Shown one piece after another: positions 32,097 through 41,100 of a stretch of DNA of 64,000 nt. The stretch's first letter is position 1; every line of letters starts with the position of its first letter. The position numbers and the translations under genes are program-made. Source of the DNA: Phytophthora colocasiae (taxonomy: Eukaryota; Oomycota; Peronosporomycetes; Peronosporales; Peronosporaceae); assembly GCA_018806915.1 (NCBI GenBank), contig JAGKQI010000031.1, positions 682,001 through 746,000 of the forward strand. Reading direction: 5' to 3'. The notes below the pieces were generated by a model. The model saw nothing but the letters and a program-made list of their open reading frames with translations, searched no databases and was not told the DNA's origin.

Positions 32097-32108
32097 GGGC
32101 TCATAACC
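32097..32108 (-). other. Primer-binding site, initiator Met tRNA type
   Basis: The plus strand reads GGGCTCATAACC, the anticodon-arm sequence of initiator methionine tRNA. Copia-type elements prime from this internal half-tRNA, so the minus strand is a fitting primer-binding site just upstream of gag. Confidence 0.65.
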
Positions 32109-32129
32109 TAGCTGCGTGCGCTGTGTGCG

Positions 32130-32149
32130 TTTTTTTTTTTTTTTTTTTT
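32130..32149. repeat. T20 homopolymer
   Basis: Twenty T on the plus strand, i.e. A20 when read in the direction of the copia element, directly at the breakpoint where the 5' LTR should continue. Confidence 0.9.
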
Positions 32150-32160
32150 GCTTGATTCAA

Positions 32161-32590
32161 GAGAATAGTGTCGTAGCCAAAGCAGTTGCTGAGCCAAATA
32201 ACAAGTTGCAAAGAAAGCAAAAGAAGTTTGGCAAAAGCACAGCTGGCACAGATACAATTTCGGTGGGAGCTTCGACAGAGGCATTTGGAACCTTGGATGA
32301 TGTTGTTTCGGTGGGAGCTGATGGTGAGGTAAATGGTGAGGCGAATGAAGAGGATGTGGACAGTGAAGAAGAAAAGCCGCCAGCACCTACACCTGCACCT
32401 ATTGAAACAGCACTACCAAGAGCTCCAAGACGCTCATCAAGGAAAAAGAAGCCCAACGTACGCATGAACGACTACGTGATGGCACAAACAATGGACCAAT
32501 TGCATGGAAATCCATCCAGTGTTGAGGAGGCTTTGAGTTCAGATCTCAAGGACAAATGAATGGAAGCAATGCAGAAAGAGTTCGATGCGC
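32161..32590 (+). repeat. Inverted partial pol copy A
   Basis: It repeats, in opposite orientation to the main element, the linker between integrase and RT (main copy about 29015-29440). It keeps the base missing from the main copy and has TGA in place of the TGG of DKWMEAM. Confidence 0.85.
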
Positions 32591-33057
32591 TGGCACAGAT
32601 ACAATTTCGGTCACACGTGATAAAGAGAATAGTGTCGTAGCCAAAGCAGTTGCTGAGCCAAATAACAAGTTGCAAAGAAAGCAAAAGAAGTTTGGCAAAA
32701 GCACAGCTGGCACAGATACAATTTCGGTGGGAGCTTCGACAGAGGCATTTGGAACCTTGGATGATGTTGTTTCGGTGGGAGCTGATGGTGAGGTAAATGG
32801 TGAGGCGAATGAAGAGGATGTGGACAGTGAAGAAGAAAAGCCGCCAGCACCTACACCTGCACCTATTGAAACAGCACTACCAAGAGCTCCAAGACGCTCA
32901 TCAAGGAAAAAGAAGCCCAACGTACGCATGAACGACTACGTGATGGCACAAACAATGGACCAATTGCATGGAAATCCATCCAGTGTTGAGGAGGCTTTGA
33001 GTTCAGATCTCAAGGACAAATGAATGGAAGCAATGCAGAAAGAGTTCGATGCTCACA
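32591..33057 (+). repeat. Inverted partial pol copy B
   Basis: A second copy starting 464 bp further on, with slightly more upstream sequence (TCACACGTGATAAAG) and the same nonsense change as copy A. It continues into ATGCTCACATGCTCAA before the 388-bp repeat. A and B arose from each other after the nonsense change. Confidence 0.85.
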
Positions 33058-33081
33058 TGCTCAAGCTCAGAGCATCACATC

Positions 33082-33478
33082 AAGCGATGTGCCTGCCTCA
33101 ATAATAGTGTCCTTTGAACGGTTGTCTGTGTTATTGCAATGTTTTCTATTGAATCACAATTTCAATGTTCCATTCCGACAGGTTAATGGAAGGTATCGGC
33201 GACAAATTATTGGTACTGCTCGTACTGGATCTATTGTCGACAAAAGAAGGAAACTCTTTTAATTTGAGGACGCTACCGAAAAGTTTAGCAAAATTCTCTC
33301 GTTAAACTTTCGACTTGACTAAGCATTGATTCATTTTAGACCAGAAAATCCAATTAATCGAATCAATTTCCTTCCTGAAATACGCTCGAGATTGTTTGCA
33401 CTCACAAATGTAAGGATTACCTAGTGAATTGCACCTACATTTATCTTTGCCACTTTACGTGTTAATACATGTGCAACC
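33082..33478. repeat. 388-bp direct repeat, right copy
   Basis: The core 33088-33475 is the same length as the left copy at 26835-27222 and essentially identical by eye. Confidence 0.7.
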
Positions 33479-34079
33479 AGCACGAAGGATGCCAACTAAC
33501 ACAACAATTTTTGTTCACCTCGTCTCATTTCTGAGAGAGAAGTATACTTGTCAGTAACACTCCATCGGGTCCGAGTCACATTAACTGGCTGGAACCCTTC
33601 ACCTTAAAACAATGTGGTAAATATTTATCTTCTCGCCTGACTTAAATTGAGTCAGCTCATTCTTCCAGTTATATTTCTATAATTTTTCTGCACTGTATTT
33701 AGGTACAGTACATGTACTGTACAGTACACTCAGCGACAAATTATTCCGGCCACCCCTACTTTTGGCCGCTACTCAGTCAATTTTTAGCGTATCGGGTTGC
33801 CGTTTGAGTATGATCTGTCTGATGTACGACAGAGCCCAGGACTTGTGTTAACAACCGCAGTTTTGCGGTTTGAAGCATACCTCACATACAACAAACTAAA
33901 CAGCACATCCGTCCCAACTTCCGGCCACCTGTCACCATACAAAATGTCATATATATGTATCACAATGATAGCTGCATTTGTGATTTTGTTCGTCCAACCG
34001 TCCACAGCGTCGGTGCCACCGCCGGTGGGGAGCGCGTGGCAGCTTGGTGCTGAGGACAGTTTGCAATTTGGCCGTGGTA

Positions 34080-34550
34080 TGGCACTGCGGCTGAGAGATG
34101 AAGAGCGTGGGAGCATTTGCGGATTGAGAGAAGGCGGACTACTATTCGGACAATTGCGAAAAAAGCTAAGCGTTCTCGTGACGCTATCGAGCGTACGCTC
34201 AGGCCTGATGGAACGCAACACTACTGGCATGACGTGCGTCGTCCCGCACGAACGACGGTCATACGACAGAATGGAGGGGGTTCGGTAATGATTTAGAGAC
34301 TTCTTCGACGAGCAGGGCTCGATTGGCCTGCACGATCCCCCGATCTAAGCCCGATAGAAAACTTGTCGGCACTGATGGCTCGAAAAGTTTATCCCAATGG
34401 ACGCCAGTATGGATCTGTGCCGGAACTAACAGCAGCGGTTTTAGATGCTTGGGACTATTGAAGTGTCGGCACTTGAGAAGCTCATTGAGTCCATGACGCG
34501 ACGCTGCATCGAGGTGATCGAGAAGAAAGGAGCGAAAACTCACTACTAAT
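34080..34550 (+). pseudogene. Tc1/mariner transposase remnant
   Basis: The N-terminal helix-turn-helix (LRDEERGSICGLREGGL, then a frame break and IAKKAKRSRDAI) is joined almost directly to the C-terminal catalytic end (WPARSPDLSPIENL, the segment before the third acidic residue) and LEKLIESMTRRCIEVIEKKG. The central catalytic part with the first two aspartates is missing, and stops and frame changes are present. It cannot be active. Confidence 0.8.
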
Positions 34551-34972
34551 ACACAAATACAGCTATCATTGTGATACATATATATGACATTTTGTATGGT
34601 GACAGGTGGCCGGAAGTTGGGACGGATGTGCTGTTTAGTTTGTTGTATGTGAGGTATGCTTCAAACCGCAAAACTGCGGTTGTTAACACAAGTCCTGGGC
34701 TCTGTCGTACATCAGACAGATCATACTCAAACGACAACCCGATACGCTAAAAATTGACTGAGTAGCGGCCAAAAGTAGGGGGGGGAAGGGAGGACTCGAA
34801 CCCCTTATATTAGAGCGTCTTTGCCACGGTTATCCGTCGAGTTAAGTTAAGTCGCACAATAACTCAGGAGCTATGTGATTGGCTGACCCGACTTCACCAG
34901 ACGGTTATCATTTAACTACCTCAATGAGGTAGTTAAGTGAAAAGTCATCGAGTTAAAGAGCCCCCCCCCTCC

Positions 34973-35134
34973 ATGGACAGCAGGAAGGCTGCCGCACTAG
35001 GTGTGTGCGCTGCGGCTTCAGCAGCAGCCACCGCAGCACTTCTAGTCACCTCCAGAGCCCCCAAAAGGAATGTTTTCACTATCACTCGGCTCGACTTTGA
35101 GAAGCTTCTGGAAAATGCAGCAGGAGAAGAGTGA
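34973..35134 (+). pseudogene. Harbinger transposase N-terminal stub (tentative)
   Basis: Codes 53 residues from MDSRKAAALG, with an alanine-rich hydrophobic stretch and then FTITRLDFEKLLENA, which resembles the start of Harbinger DDE_4 transposases (a FRMSxxxFxxLL-type segment). It stops there; the catalytic domain is deleted. Assignment rests on one short motif plus position. Confidence 0.4.
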
Positions 35135-35238
35135 TTTCCGGCTAACATCCTCTGCAGCAAATCAAGTTTTTTGGCGCTGGTGTCGTTGCTGCAGTCTAGA
35201 GGATTCGAGTTTGGGAATGTTGCTGTACGAGAGCACAG

Positions 35239-35673
35239 CTATGCTAAACGTGTTGCAGCAGTGTTGTATTTTCGGATCTTTAGCAGAGCTTCGATCCGCG
35301 GTTCGGTCCAGTTAAATGGCTCCTTCGTCTTGCATTTTGGAGGTCTTCCTTTCTTCGTGCGCTGTCTAGCTCCTGTTTCCATGCCTCGTCGGGAAGTTTT
35401 GGGAGGAGATATAGTATCCGGCGCCGCTACACAGCCCTGCTCCACGACAACAGCTTGAGGGTTCACCTGGAGCGTCGATCCTACTTCAACATGCGCACTT
35501 GACGGTGTTTTAGCCAAGTCAAATTCGTCCTGGGACAGCGCAAACTCGTGGTATGTTTGAGCCAGCCATGGTGAGCCACATGCACTTAAGCCCTCATCGA
35601 AAGCAACAGCCGGAGTCTCTGCAATTCCATCGGCCTGGAAGCTTGAGTCGGAGTCCTCTCTGTCACTGCTCAT
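35239..35673 (-). CDS. Harbinger accessory Myb/SANT-like protein, probably truncated
   Basis: 144 residues. An acidic Ser/Asp-rich start (SSDREDSDSS) is followed by a basic hook (RQRTKKGRPPK, AT-hook-like) and FNWTEPRIEALLKIRKYN, the beginning of a Myb/SANT-like trihelix domain as in the second protein of PIF/Harbinger elements. It stops soon after the first helix, so the DNA-binding domain is incomplete. It is encoded opposite to the transposase stub, as in this superfamily. Confidence 0.55.
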   Translation of the reverse strand: MSSDREDSDSSFQADGIAETPAVAFDEGLSACGSPWLAQTYHEFALSQDEFDLAKTPSSAHVEVGSTLQVNPQAVVVEQGCVAAPDTISPPKTSRRGMETGARQRTKKGRPPKCKTKEPFNWTEPRIEALLKIRKYNTAATRLA

Positions 35674-36488
35674 ATTGCGTTTTGACGCACAGTTGAAAAC
35701 ACTTGCGTGCTATCGACGCAACTTGGTCAGGTTAAGTGTTGACGAAACAAAGACGAAATTCATCAGCTTCAAAGTTATCAGTTAACTTAACTCGACGGAT
35801 AACCGTGGCAAAGACGCTCTTAGGTACTTATTTCGAAGCCTGTTCGAAACAGGCGCATTGACGTCTAAGCAAGGTTACTCCTAACTAATTTCCTACGGCT
35901 ACTCGGTTACCCTTAGTCTATGACCGGTACGCTTGAATTTCTTGGGAATTTTGCCCAATGGGCCACCGTTGATGAGCCCCCAGCCGGTGCCTGGCCGGGT
36001 AGAGTACTGCGACCGCGCCAACTCCTTGAGTCTTGTCTCCGTGTTGTTGTGCCTTGATTGGTCCCGATGTCTTAGAGAAGAGCTTGTGAGTGATGGGAAA
36101 TGAACAGAGAAGGGCAGCGGTGAGAGAGGAGAGCAGAAGTCGAAAAGGGCGACGGAGGCGGCGGTCAGTTCGTGGATCAGCGGATGCTAATCCACTGGGC
36201 CACCGGCGAGCCCTTAGCGGCCAAAAGTAGGGGTGGCCGGAATAATTTGTCGCTGAGTGTAGCATGCTTACTCTGTGGAAGAGTAAACTTCCGGCTGTCA
36301 AACCTGGTCTTCAAGACCTTCAAGACCGTCTTGCGCGCCAGACGTACAGCAAATCGGATACAGTCTCTTTCCCAATCTCCCAGCCATTCTTGCATTCCTC
36401 TGCCCTATCTACGACGAGAAATATTACGGTTTACTGTACCGCTACCATCAACCGCTCCGTGCGCAACGCATGTCTACTTGGCCATTCT

Positions 36489-36500
36489 TCATTTCTCCGA
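36489..36500 (+). promoter_or_regulatory. Oomycete initiator of ABCG gene
   Basis: TCATTTCTCCGA fits the Inr consensus 31 bp before the ATG at 36520. Only about 230 bp separate it from the Tc1/mariner end. Confidence 0.55.
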
Positions 36501-36519
36501 CTTCTGTTGCTAGGTCGCA

Positions 36520-39279
36520 ATGCATTTGTCGTTAGTATTGGGAGCAGCAGCTCTACTGCTTTCTGTCGTTTCTAGCGCTTCCACATGCGATTCCGACTAT
36601 GAACAACTTGATGCAACGGGTGACTGTGAGTGTCTCGATGGTTTCAGCGGGTTGGGATGCCGCATGTGTTCCGAGGACGACGCGTGTGCGTCTGCTTTAG
36701 GTTCCGAGTACTCGTGTGTCTCTGGGTTCACGTACGACTCGAGTTCTCTAGGTAAAACGTACACGTGCACTCTCTCCAGTGATCTCCAGGTGTTGTTCCC
36801 CGATGGAGCACTTGATGTGAGTTGTGAACGGGATGAACAGGGTGAAGCGAACTGTGTAGCTGCAGTGTACAAGGCCAAGGAGACGGTGAACAGTGAACAC
36901 GTTATCGATTGTAACATGACGCAGTGTTCCTTCCCCACGGGCAGTGCTAACGGAGAATGTGACGAGATCAACTGTAAATGTGGCTCGGAGTGTTCGACGA
37001 TGACGAAATCCCTGATCGAAGGATCGCTAAGCGGGAAGCCAGCTAAGATTCAAGTCGCAGATGCCTCTACTCTTTCTATTGTCATTGAAGGATCTCCATT
37101 GCCTCTGTCTGCTACGTGCAAGGCATCCGCTTGTGAACGTACTGGAGAAAGTGACACTGGTAGTGCAAGTGGAACGTTAAGTGCAGCTACTACAGACGAT
37201 TCCGAATCTACAGATGGAGAAGGTCTGGCAGTTGTAGCCTGTGCTGCTCTCGCTGCGATTTTGCTCCTTGGCTGCTTTTCGTTCTGCTGCTGTGTGGGCG
37301 GATCCCGTCGTGGAGAGAAGGAAGATTTGGAGACGGAACTGCTGAAGGTTACGTCGCACTCGGTGAATACTTTGGAGTTCCGTAACATTAGCTGCTTCGC
37401 CAGTGACAAGAAATCCGTCGAGCAAAAGTGCATCCTCAATGAGATTTCAGGATCAGTATCGTGTGGACAAGTTCTTGGTTTGTTAGGACCCAGTGGATCG
37501 GGTAAAACGACGTTGCTGAACGCCCTAGCAGCGATGAAGAACGGCACTTCCAAGTTTACGGGTGAACTTTTACTGGACGGAAGCAAAATTACCAAGGGAT
37601 ATCGACGCATTGCAGCTTACGTTCAACAAGATGACACTTTGTACTCAACGCTTACAGTGCGTGAGTGCATTTCGTACTCCGCTCAGCTCCGTCTGCCTTT
37701 GTCCATGACAACCTCTGCGAAGATGGCCATGGTGCAGCGAGTTATCGCAGAATTGAACCTCAGTCACGTCGCTGACTCTCGTATTGGTTCAGTGGGTGGA
37801 AGTACCTCCGAGCGAGGCATTTCTGGAGGTGAGAGACGTCGCGTGAGCATCGGAATGGAATTGGTGACGTCACCTCAGATCCTCATCCTGGACGAACCTA
37901 CATCCGGACTCGACAGTTCATCGGCCCACTCGGTTGTGAAGCTGATCAAGGAGTTGGCTAGTCACAACCGTATTGTGGTCCTAAGTATCCATCAGCCGAG
38001 CTCTCGATCATTCCAGCTTCTGGACAAGATCATGCTACTTGGAAAGGGTCAATTACTGTACAGTGGCTCACCTACGGACTCGAAGCAGCACTTTGGAGAT
38101 CTAGGCTTCAAGTGCCCAGAAAGCGACAATGTTGCGGACTTTATCCTCGACATTGCCAGCGACACAAGCAACTTTTCAGCTATTCAACGCCAGGGTGAAG
38201 CTCCGGAGAAGGTTGCCGTCACTGTGATTCCACCAGTGCAGACTCAAAACGAGCAGTTTTCTCCTAAGACGCCAGTTGGAAGCCCTGCATTTGAGGCCGA
38301 TTCGATTCCATTTGTGATGGAAGAAACTCCGGAATCGAAGAGCTTGACGACTTCCATTCACTCCAGTATGCTCGAGATCCGCGTGCTGTTCAAACGCACA
38401 GCACAGAACATTTTCCGCCATCGTTCATTGTTGGTGCAGCACGTGGTGCTGAGTCTGACGCTGGCTCTGTTTGGAGGTCTGATCTTCAACAACGTGTCGG
38501 ACAACCTGGCTGGTTTCCAGAACCGCATGGGCGCTTTCTTCTTCATTTTAACCTTCTTCGGCTTCGCAAGCATGAGTTCCATGGACTTATTCATTGGAGA
38601 ACGTCCACTTTTCCTGCGTGAAACTGGAGCCATGTACTACGGCGCCTTCAGCTATTTCTTAGCTAAAATGACACTGGACTCGCTACTACTTCGAGTACTA
38701 CCTGCATCGATCTTCGCGTGCATTTTCTACTGGATCATGGCTCTTCAAGCTTCAGTGGATCGCTTCCTGCTGTTTTGGCTCACTTTGGTACTGTTTAACG
38801 TGGCATCTGGAGCTATTAGCCTCCTGGTGGGCGTTCTGTCGAGACGTGTGGGCTCTGCCAACCTCGCCGCTACTGTGGTGTTGTTGATTATGCTTCTGTT
38901 TGGTGGTTTCCTGCTCAATACGGAGACGATGCCAGACTCTGTGGGCTGGTTGAGGCATTTGTCAATCTTCGGCTACGCGTTTGAGATTCTCATGGCCAAT
39001 GAGCTTGAAGGAATTCTTCTGTCTTTCGATGCTCCTGGTTACCCGGCTGTACCTGTTTACGGTGAAGTTTATCTCAAGACCCTGGGTATGGACTACACCA
39101 ACCGCTACTACGACGTGGCAGCTCTGGCACTCATTGCGATTGTTTTGCAGTTTGTTGCCTATTTGTTCTTGTCGCTGCAAGTCAAATCGCACCACAACAT
39201 GGCTGAATACGGTAAGAACAGTGCTTCAGGAGGTAAAGAAGAGGGATACGAGGCGTGCAGCTCCGGCCGCAATAAGTAA
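36520..39279 (+). CDS. ABCG-type half transporter
   Basis: A 919-residue membrane ATPase of the ABCG (White/BCRP) subfamily, predicted to export lipids or xenobiotics as a dimer. A signal peptide (about 1-21) is followed by a cysteine-rich, EGF-like extracellular region (CECLDGFSGLGCRMC near 37) up to about residue 230, and a first membrane span at about 234-258. The nucleotide-binding domain has Walker A GPSGSGKT at 323-330, the signature ISGGERRR at 434-441, Walker B LILDEPTSGLD at about 456, and the H-loop SIHQPS. The ABC2 membrane domain (about 615-900) has six hydrophobic segments. The order NBD then TMD is the ABCG order. One exon, no breaks, good initiator; it is the best-preserved host gene here. 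The substrate cannot be told. Confidence 0.95.
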   Translation: MHLSLVLGAAALLLSVVSSASTCDSDYEQLDATGDCECLDGFSGLGCRMCSEDDACASALGSEYSCVSGFTYDSSSLGKTYTCTLSSDLQVLFPDGALDVSCERDEQGEANCVAAVYKAKETVNSEHVIDCNMTQCSFPTGSANGECDEINCKCGSECSTMTKSLIEGSLSGKPAKIQVADASTLSIVIEGSPLPLSATCKASACERTGESDTGSASGTLSAATTDDSESTDGEGLAVVACAALAAILLLGCFSFCCCVGGSRRGEKEDLETELLKVTSHSVNTLEFRNISCFASDKKSVEQKCILNEISGSVSCGQVLGLLGPSGSGKTTLLNALAAMKNGTSKFTGELLLDGSKITKGYRRIAAYVQQDDTLYSTLTVRECISYSAQLRLPLSMTTSAKMAMVQRVIAELNLSHVADSRIGSVGGSTSERGISGGERRRVSIGMELVTSPQILILDEPTSGLDSSSAHSVVKLIKELASHNRIVVLSIHQPSSRSFQLLDKIMLLGKGQLLYSGSPTDSKQHFGDLGFKCPESDNVADFILDIASDTSNFSAIQRQGEAPEKVAVTVIPPVQTQNEQFSPKTPVGSPAFEADSIPFVMEETPESKSLTTSIHSSMLEIRVLFKRTAQNIFRHRSLLVQHVVLSLTLALFGGLIFNNVSDNLAGFQNRMGAFFFILTFFGFASMSSMDLFIGERPLFLRETGAMYYGAFSYFLAKMTLDSLLLRVLPASIFACIFYWIMALQASVDRFLLFWLTLVLFNVASGAISLLVGVLSRRVGSANLAATVVLLIMLLFGGFLLNTETMPDSVGWLRHLSIFGYAFEILMANELEGILLSFDAPGYPAVPVYGEVYLKTLGMDYTNRYYDVAALALIAIVLQFVAYLFLSLQVKSHHNMAEYGKNSASGGKEEGYEACSSGRNK

Positions 39280-39359
39280 AACGCTGCGAATTACTACTAG
39301 CCGATAAGTGAACAGTGATAACACTCCGAGCAATATGAATGCATCGCTTTCAATGGCGA

Positions 39360-39606
39360 CTTCCTTACGTCTTGACGACCACCTTGCCCAGGTTCTTGCG
39401 CGCGTACATGTAATCGATAGCATCCGGGATACTTTCAAGCCCTTCGGGTCAATAAGTCTCTTCTCCGCGATCAACTTCAGAAGACGCTGTACGTGTGGAT
39501 GGTAGAATTGGCGGTGGTGAGCTGAGCTATATCCCCGTAGATAAGCCGACTTGAAGAGCAGCTTAGGCACAAGTTCACTAGCCGTGAAGGTGTCCTTGGC
39601 TGGCAT
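39360..39606 (-). pseudogene. PTGR3-like reductase, C-terminal fragment
   Basis: The minus strand reads AKDTFTASELVPKLLFKSAY, then RLLKLIAEKRL, and in a second frame DAIDYMYARKNLGKVVVK-like sequence. These match the last 80 residues of the reductase at 41101-42185. The upstream part is missing and there is a frame break, so it is a dead partial duplicate in opposite orientation. Confidence 0.8.
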
Positions 39607-39884
39607 TATTCAAAATTTTATAGTATGTAATTTTACGTTTCTAGTTGACGACAATGCGGCAATTCAGTGATGCTTGCTCGTGAAGTGGGTCAGTTGATGT
39701 CTGACGAATGTACTGACACGTTCGAGAGCAAGTGTATTGAGTAATTTCGCAAGGGGCAAGTCTACAAGAAAATATCGTGAGCTCCTAATTTACGCTTTTC
39801 ATCTTTATCAAGTACCAACAACGCAACTATCACGGAGAATAACCACGACGTGATTCGGCCCAACTGGGAAAATAATCTTTTGCG

Positions 39885-40490
39885 AGTTTTAGAATCTTGA
39901 GATAGAATCACACAGACGAGAAACCCGCTAACTAGTTACAACTCCTTCTCATACCATTCGATGTGTTCTTGTGCTGGGTTTTGCAATGTTTTCGAGACAA
40001 CATTTTTGGTGGAAGTTGTTGCGGTATAAGGGGTTACTGCTTCCTCTCTGAAGAGAACTTACTTGTCGACAACTTTCGCCTGAATATGCAAATATTTTGA
40101 ATGCAGTTCATCTCCTAATACGAAGAATCAACAAGTATTTTTTGTAAAACTACAATGAATTGGGATACGAGCTAAATGTGACGGTGTGAGCCAGCTGAAC
40201 CCTCAAGTACCTTACTTGATACACTAAACCAGCGGATCCAGATGTTGTTTGCCCTTTCAGCGTCGTTGCTTCAAAACCAGTTTTTCGGGTTAGCAGAGTA
40301 GATCGATCACAATCCAGTTCAACCGCGTGATGTTAGATAATATGGTAGTGCTTCTTGAAGGAGTTTTGCAGGTTGCCGATATTTGGCGTTTGGGCTACCG
40401 TTTGACGGAAGTAAATGTCGTTCCGATGTCTCCAAACCGCATGAAAAACAATTGCTCTTTAAGCTTTCCACAATTTAAGAAGTACTTTTG
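39885..40490 (-). repeat. Dispersed repeat R1, copy 3, rearranged
   Basis: 40220-40490 matches copies 1 and 2 in reverse complement, while 39885-39950 matches their last 60 bp in direct orientation. The spacer between them (about 39950-40220) is unique. The arrangement suggests an inversion or that R1 is part of a longer inverted-repeat element. Confidence 0.55.
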
Positions 40491-40659
40491 GTTCCTTCTC
40501 TAGATGCTTTGAATATTACGAGGCTGCGGATACAAGTCAATGACGAGCTGTAACAACCATTATTGCAACTCGTTGACGTAAGCATGCGACATACCTGTAC
40601 CCAAATTACGGTACACAACCATTGTCGACTATCCAAGTCCGACACTTTCCACCAAATGC

Positions 40660-41090
40660 AGGGGGCTCGCCGGTGGCCCAGTGGATTAGCATCCGCTGAT
40701 CCACGAACTGACCGCCGCCTCCGTCGCCCTTTTCGACTTCTGCTCTCCTCTCTCACCGCTGCCCTTCTCTGTTCATTTCCCATCACTCACAAGCTCTTCT
40801 CTAAGACATCGGGACCAATCAAGGCACAACAACACGGAGACAAGACTCAAGGAGTTGGCGCGGTCGCAGTACTCTACCCGGCCAGGCACCGGCTGGGGGC
40901 TCATCAACGGTGGCCCATTGGGCAAAATTCCCAAGAAATTCAAGCGTACCGGTCATAGACTAAGGGTAACCGAGTAGCCGTAGGAAATTAGTTAGGAGTA
41001 ACCTTGCTTAGACGTCAATGCGCCTGTTTCGAACAGGCTTCGAAATAAGTACCTAATATAAGGGGTTCGAGTCCTCCCTCCCCCCCCCCC
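40660..41090 (+). mobile_element. SINE S1, complete copy, 431 bp
   Basis: Flanked by the 14-bp duplication TTTCCACCAAATGC (40646-40659 and 41091-41104). The 5' end has an A-box-like GGTGGCCCAGTGG and the 3' end a B-box-like GGTTCGAGTCC near 41064, then a pyrimidine-rich tail of a C run. These boxes are nearly 400 bp apart, far more than in ordinary tRNA-derived SINEs. It has no coding capacity. Confidence 0.85.
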
Positions 41091-41100
41091 TTTCCACCAA

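Larger units (their letters stand above)
27230..32129 (-). mobile_element. Ty1/copia retrotransposon, rearranged
   Basis: Order on the minus strand: a stub of 5' LTR, primer-binding site, gag, protease, integrase, reverse transcriptase and RNase H, then a 3' LTR of about 236 bp. That is the copia order (integrase before RT). A 24-base sequence ending the 3' LTR (27226-27249) recurs next to the primer-binding site (32105-32130), identifying the LTR edge; beyond it the 5' LTR is lost. Confidence 0.85.
34813..35819. mobile_element. PIF/Harbinger-like element, 1007 bp
   Basis: Perfect 38-bp terminal inverted repeats begin GAGCGTCTTTGCCACGG, with the 3-bp duplication TTA at 34810-34812 and 35820-35822. 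The uninterrupted SINE at 40660-41090 shows the empty site (TACCTAATATAAGG, opposite strand). It carries remnants of both Harbinger genes. Confidence 0.88.
34782..36214 (-). mobile_element. SINE S1, copy 1, with element inside
   Basis: It matches the complete copy at 40660-41090. The 19-bp target duplication TAGCGGCCAAAAGTAGGGG flanks it (34763-34781 and 36215-36233). Without the internal Harbinger-like element the SINE is about 423 bp. On the minus strand it starts GGGCTCGCCGGTGGCCCAGT and ends in a C-rich tail. Confidence 0.88.
33727..36259 (+). mobile_element. Tc1/mariner-type element with nested insertions
   Basis: The ends CACTCAGCGACAAATTATTC and its inverted form are bounded by TA on each side (33725-33726, 36260-36261). 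Long inverted repeats of roughly 230 bp or more extend inward (33727 to about 33970 against about 34545 to 34781 plus 36234-36259). The right repeat is interrupted by a SINE. A defective transposase lies in the middle. Confidence 0.85.

Noticed and set aside
34259..34579. Minus-strand frame in the Tc1/mariner element
   Set aside because: It is the complement of the transposase remnant and shows no similarity of its own.
40660..41090. A tRNA gene at the SINE head
   Set aside because: The A-box-like part has no nearby B-box, anticodon arm or matching acceptor stem, and the sequence is flanked by a target duplication in two places.
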